Of a stretch of DNA of 9,908 bases, positions 7,001 to 9,908 are shown one piece after another. Source of the stretch: Bacteroidales bacterium UBA6346 (GTDB lineage Bacteria; Bacteroidota; Bacteroidia; Bacteroidales; UBA932); NCBI GenBank assembly GCA_002438905.1, contig DJSA01000075.1, positions 1-9,908 on the forward strand, in the 5' to 3' direction. Below the pieces are notes generated by a model, which had not been told where the DNA came from, made no database searches, and worked only from the letters and a program-made list of their open reading frames with translations. The position numbers and the translations under genes are program-made. Within the stretch, counting starts at the first letter, position 1, and each line of letters opens with the position of its first letter.

Positions 7001-7036
7001 TATTTTTGCAGTGTCGTGTTCTACTTTTGTAGCGTC
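7001..7036 (+). promoter_or_regulatory. Tandem 15-bp direct repeats, each with a -7 promoter box
   Basis: TATTTTTGCAGTGTC at 7001-7015 and TACTTTTGTAGCGTC at 7022-7036 match at 12 of 15 positions; all three differences are T/C transitions. They are offset by 21 bases, two helical turns. Each begins with an exact TAnnTTTG. The second sits in the palindrome CTAC-TTTT-GTAG (7021-7032). Initiation from the second box (near 7036) would leave a leader of about 17 bases before the ATG at 7053. The arrangement suggests tandem promoters or a repeated binding site for a regulator. Confidence 0.5.
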
Positions 7037-7052
7037 AAAAAATCAAAAGACC

Positions 7053-9140
7053 ATGGACCTGACACTGATACAGCAGATAAAGCTTTGCGCGAACAAACTG
7101 AAGGACAGTAAGTTGAATTTCAAAAAAGAGGGGAACATCTCCAAGGTATTGGACAGTTTCGCCTCCCGTATGGGGCTTGACAGCCGCGATGAGGCAATCA
7201 TGTTCACGGCAATTTTCGAGCGGGACTGCTCCGGCAGACGAAGCGACCTGAACGATATGTCCGAAGTGTTCGGCTGCACCGTGCTCGATTTGATGGAGTA
7301 TGTACCTGCCCTCAATTCTCTAGTCAGGAAAGGTCTCATCCAGCCATGCAACTCACAGGTATGCAAAATTATCGAGCAGTTGTTCTCCATTCCGTCGCTG
7401 GTGATGAACAGCATCATCGACAACAAGGTCCCTGTCATTGAGTGCGCGACGGAAATCATAAGCAGCTTTGATCGCTATTCGTTCTGCACGAAAGTAGACG
7501 AGGCCGTCCAGGACTCCGACGTCAGAACAGCAAGCCTCTTCCAGATGACGAAAGAATTGGAAGACATAAACAAGGACATGACCTTTGTCCGCGCCGTCCG
7601 CGAGATTGTGCCGGAACTTGCCGACCGTGTGCTGTTCTACGAGATTTGCCACGATTTCTTCGACAAAGGGGGGCGAAGGAGTTCAGACATAGACATGACG
7701 ATGAACGACATATATGAGTCGTTCAGCAGACGACTTTCCACGCGTAAGAGCCTTATGGACGGCAGCTGCAGGCTGATTGCAGAAGACTTGGTCTGTGTCA
7801 GCGAAGACAGAGAAAACATGTCGCTCACCGAAAAAGGCCAGAGGCTGCTTCTGGAGGATGAATACGCGTCCTTCGGAGACACGCCCGAGTGCTCCAACAG
7901 ATACAAGTTTGCCCGCATGGTAGCCAAGTTCTTCCACGACAGCGACAAGTTCGACTCCGAGAGCGACAAGAGTGAACAACAACTGAAATTCGGCATGCTG
8001 AGGATGGAAAACGCCAACAGCCATCTCCCGTTTGTCAGGAAAATCCTCGATGTGATTCCAGAGGTGGAAAACAGAGTCATATTCTACTTCGCCTGCAACG
8101 CCTGCCCCGGAGGAATCAACCTCACAAGGGAACTCAAGTGCCTGTTCCCGATTCAGAAGGCACTAAGCAGTCTCAACCTTTTCAAGGACGAGAAGCATGA
8201 ACTTCAGAAGCTGGATCTCGTGGAAATCAGATCCGAAAGCTCATTCTTCGAGGAATATACCTCACTTGCGCTCACGGACAAGGGCAAGGAGCTGTTCTTC
8301 GAGGAAGACGCGAAGATTTTCATCCAGAATATTGACAGGAAAGATCTCATTTCCTGCGGGGACATCAAGTCCAAGCGACTCTTCTTCTCGGCCGAAGAGC
8401 AGAGGCAGCTCTCGATGGTAGGCAGTTCACTCAATGAGGACAACTACCGGAAGCTCGTGGAGAGGCTGGAATCAAAGGGCCTTTCAAAAGGAATTGCAGT
8501 TCTCCTTTATGGTGCGCCGGGAACCGGAAAAACCGAGTCGGTGATGCAATGGGCAAAGGAGTCCGGAAGGGACATCGTCCATGTGGATCTGAGCGCGTCG
8601 AAGAGCATGTGGTACGGTGAAAGCGAGAAAATTGTCAAAGACATATTCACCCGCTACCGCAACCAGTGCAAGCGCAGCAAGGTCAAGCCCATACTCCTCT
8701 TCAACGAGGCGGACGGACTCTTCTCAAAGCGCAAGGACATGAGCGGCGGCTCCAGCGTCGATCAGACAGAGAACACCATCCAAAACATCCTGCTCGAAGA
8801 GATGGAAAAGCTCGATGGAATCCTCATCGCCACGACCAACCTTGAGGAGAACCTCGATGCGGCGTTCGAACGACGTTTCCTCTTCAAGATTCATCTGGAA
8901 AAGCCGGGGACGGAGGCGAAAAAGAGCATCTGGAGGGACAAACTTCCGTCCCTTTCCGAGGCTGACGCGACCATCCTCGCATCGGACTATGACTTCAGCG
9001 GCGGCGAGATAGACAACATCGTGCGCAAGGCAACGATGCAGGAAGTCCTCTACGGCGGCACCCCAACGACAGACTCCATCAATGAATTGTGCTCGCGGGA
9101 AAGGCTCAGCCACGGGAACAATAAAAGAATCGGGTTCTGA
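7053..9140 (+). CDS. AAA+ ATPase with three N-terminal winged-helix-like repeats
   Basis: The ATG at 7053 gives 695 residues. A GTG at 7011 would add 14 residues but lies within the promoter repeats. The C-terminal ~250 residues are a CDC48/FtsH-type AAA+ module: Walker A GAPGTGKT 487-494, Walker B ILLFNEAD 547-554 (Asn in place of the usual first Asp, followed by the catalytic Glu), sensor 1 ATTN 593-596, arginine pair R607-R608 in FERRF, and FSGGEIDNI 648-656 in the helical lid. The first ~430 residues contain no membrane helix and appear to hold three related units (about 29-111, 173-271, 320-420). Units two and three align clearly: FVRxxxxxIPExxxRVxFY, and later LTEKGQRLL against LTDKGKELF, the latter resembling the wing end of a winged helix. 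Nucleic acid or partner protein binding by these units, with ATP-driven remodelling, is inference; I cannot name the substrate. It starts ~100 bases after lpxB with its own promoter and has no obvious operon partner. A defence, stress or protein-remodelling role is possible but unproven. Confidence 0.9.
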   Translation: MDLTLIQQIKLCANKLKDSKLNFKKEGNISKVLDSFASRMGLDSRDEAIMFTAIFERDCSGRRSDLNDMSEVFGCTVLDLMEYVPALNSLVRKGLIQPCNSQVCKIIEQLFSIPSLVMNSIIDNKVPVIECATEIISSFDRYSFCTKVDEAVQDSDVRTASLFQMTKELEDINKDMTFVRAVREIVPELADRVLFYEICHDFFDKGGRRSSDIDMTMNDIYESFSRRLSTRKSLMDGSCRLIAEDLVCVSEDRENMSLTEKGQRLLLEDEYASFGDTPECSNRYKFARMVAKFFHDSDKFDSESDKSEQQLKFGMLRMENANSHLPFVRKILDVIPEVENRVIFYFACNACPGGINLTRELKCLFPIQKALSSLNLFKDEKHELQKLDLVEIRSESSFFEEYTSLALTDKGKELFFEEDAKIFIQNIDRKDLISCGDIKSKRLFFSAEEQRQLSMVGSSLNEDNYRKLVERLESKGLSKGIAVLLYGAPGTGKTESVMQWAKESGRDIVHVDLSASKSMWYGESEKIVKDIFTRYRNQCKRSKVKPILLFNEADGLFSKRKDMSGGSSVDQTENTIQNILLEEMEKLDGILIATTNLEENLDAAFERRFLFKIHLEKPGTEAKKSIWRDKLPSLSEADATILASDYDFSGGEIDNIVRKATMQEVLYGGTPTTDSINELCSRERLSHGNNKRIGF

Positions 9141-9146
9141 CCATTT

Positions 9147-9908
9147 CTATGGCGCGGGATACTCCCTTTCTCCAAATATCAAGGTTCCGATGCGGACAAT
9201 GGTAGCGCCCATTGAGACGGCTATCCTGTAATCGTCTGACATTCCGAATGAAAGTTCCCGGAAGTTGGAAGTGAGATTCGGGCAGATGCCGACCATCGGC
9301 TGAAGGGCATCGTTCAGAGTCAGCAGTTTGTTGAAATCAGCGCGGATGACGGAAGTGTCGTCTGTGTTTGTCGCCATTCCCATCAGTCCGCAGAAGCGGA
9401 TGTGAGGCCAGCGGGCTGGGCCGGTAAGCAGAGAGCGAACTTCAGCAGGAGAAAATCCTTGTTTGGTTACTTCCTGCGCTATATGGCACTCCAAAAGGAC
9501 CCTGACACAATCATCAGGCACATCATCATTGTCAGAGCCATCCCGTCCATTTACACGAACAGAATCATCCCCCACACTAGCAGCACGGAAACCCGGATGA
9601 GAAGCGCACCACCGTTCAATCGCGTCAAGCAGTTCCACAGAGTCAACCGACTCTATCATCGAGGCATAAGGCAGTACAAGTTTCAGTTTATTCTTCTGCA
9701 GATGGCCTATGAAATGCCATTTCACATCATCCGGCATCTGTTGCACCTTTGCATACATTTCCTGCGGGCGGCTCTCCCCGAAGAGCCTCTGTCCAACGTT
9801 GTAAGCCTCATGCAAGGCCTCGACCGGGTGGTATTTGGAAACTGCCACCAGTTTCACTCCTGATGGCAGTTCCTTTCTTATACTTTCTAGATTATCACAG
9901 ATGCTCAT
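9147..9908 (-). CDS. YggS/PLPBP family pyridoxal phosphate-binding protein
   Basis: This family binds pyridoxal 5'-phosphate without known enzymatic activity and helps maintain vitamin B6 and amino acid balance in the cytosol. The 253-residue sequence has the PLP lysine K25 in VAVSKYHP, FGESRPQE at 43-50 (usually FGENRVQE), WHFIGHLQKNK 64-74, SFGMSDDY 220-227 and VRIGTLIFGER 238-248, in the order of the TIM-barrel family. Most members are about 220-235 residues. The excess is a hydrophilic Asp/Gly-rich stretch at about 106-133, before the strand VRVLLECHI, probably a surface loop. The start codon is the last three bases of the window, so the gene is complete but its promoter is outside. It converges on the AAA+ gene with only six bases between the stop codons and no visible terminator hairpin, so read-through in both directions is plausible. 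Confidence 0.95.
   Translation of the reverse strand: MSICDNLESIRKELPSGVKLVAVSKYHPVEALHEAYNVGQRLFGESRPQEMYAKVQQMPDDVKWHFIGHLQKNKLKLVLPYASMIESVDSVELLDAIERWCASHPGFRAASVGDDSVRVNGRDGSDNDDVPDDCVRVLLECHIAQEVTKQGFSPAEVRSLLTGPARWPHIRFCGLMGMATNTDDTSVIRADFNKLLTLNDALQPMVGICPNLTSNFRELSFGMSDDYRIAVSMGATIVRIGTLIFGEREYPAP

Noticed and set aside
7011..7052. GTG start for the AAA+ gene
   Set aside because: It falls between the two promoter repeats, upstream of the more likely transcription start; the ATG at 7053 is preferred.
7637..8080. 147-residue open frame antisense to the AAA+ gene
   Set aside because: Ser/Leu-rich translation typical of a reverse-complement shadow.
8731..8754. Walker B Asn (NEAD) as an inactivating change
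   Set aside because: The catalytic Glu, Walker A, sensor 1 and arginine pair are intact, and FNEAD-type Walker B motifs occur in other AAA+ ATPases that I recall.
7001..9140. Multi-gene defence system centred on the AAA+ ATPase
   Set aside because: No nuclease, toxin, methylase, reverse transcriptase or integrase adjoins it; its neighbours are lpxB and a yggS homologue. A single-gene role remains open.
9402..9863. 153-residue + strand frame opposite the yggS-family gene
   Set aside because: The - strand encodes a full-length conserved PLP-binding protein; the + frame has no family features.

Overview
The window looks like chromosomal DNA of a Bacteroidota bacterium, most likely order Bacteroidales. 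The evidence is indirect: several intergenic regions carry exact matches to the Bacteroides-type -7 promoter box TAnnTTTG, start codons are preceded by A/T-rich leaders rather than clear Shine-Dalgarno sites, and the surE-lpxB pairing and protein sequences resemble that group. There are eight protein genes and no tRNA, rRNA, CRISPR array, insertion sequence or integrase. All eight are intact, and the yggS-family start codon is the last three bases of the window.

Left part (247-3348, + strand): three closely spaced genes form a probable envelope operon. They encode a CDP-alcohol phosphatidyltransferase, a fusion of a four-helix GtrA-like membrane domain to a PlsC/hemolysin-type acyltransferase, and a membrane-anchored GH25 lysozyme with a very basic cytoplasmic tail. 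Membrane lipid or glycolipid synthesis is the likely theme of the first two; the lysozyme would act on peptidoglycan.

Middle (3349-5686): a 213-base spacer holds a dispersed-repeat copy, an intrinsic terminator on the - strand with a 10-bp stem and TTCG loop, and several colinear inverted repeats that could fold into a rod-like RNA. Next is gapA on the - strand, with a long leader that has competing hairpins. It is divergent from surE (+).

Right part (4775-9908): surE is followed by lpxB (lipid A disaccharide synthase, with an extra ~30-residue segment). Then comes a separate gene for a large AAA+ ATPase with three winged-helix-like repeats before the ATPase domain; two 15-bp direct repeats, each containing a -7 box, lie just upstream of it. 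A yggS-type PLP-binding protein gene converges on it with a six-base gap.

Most of the window is core metabolism and envelope biosynthesis. The parts least explained by known biology are the AAA+ gene with its tandem-repeat promoter, the GtrA-acyltransferase fusion operon, and the structured regions on both sides of gapA. I see no multi-gene defence or mobile system.
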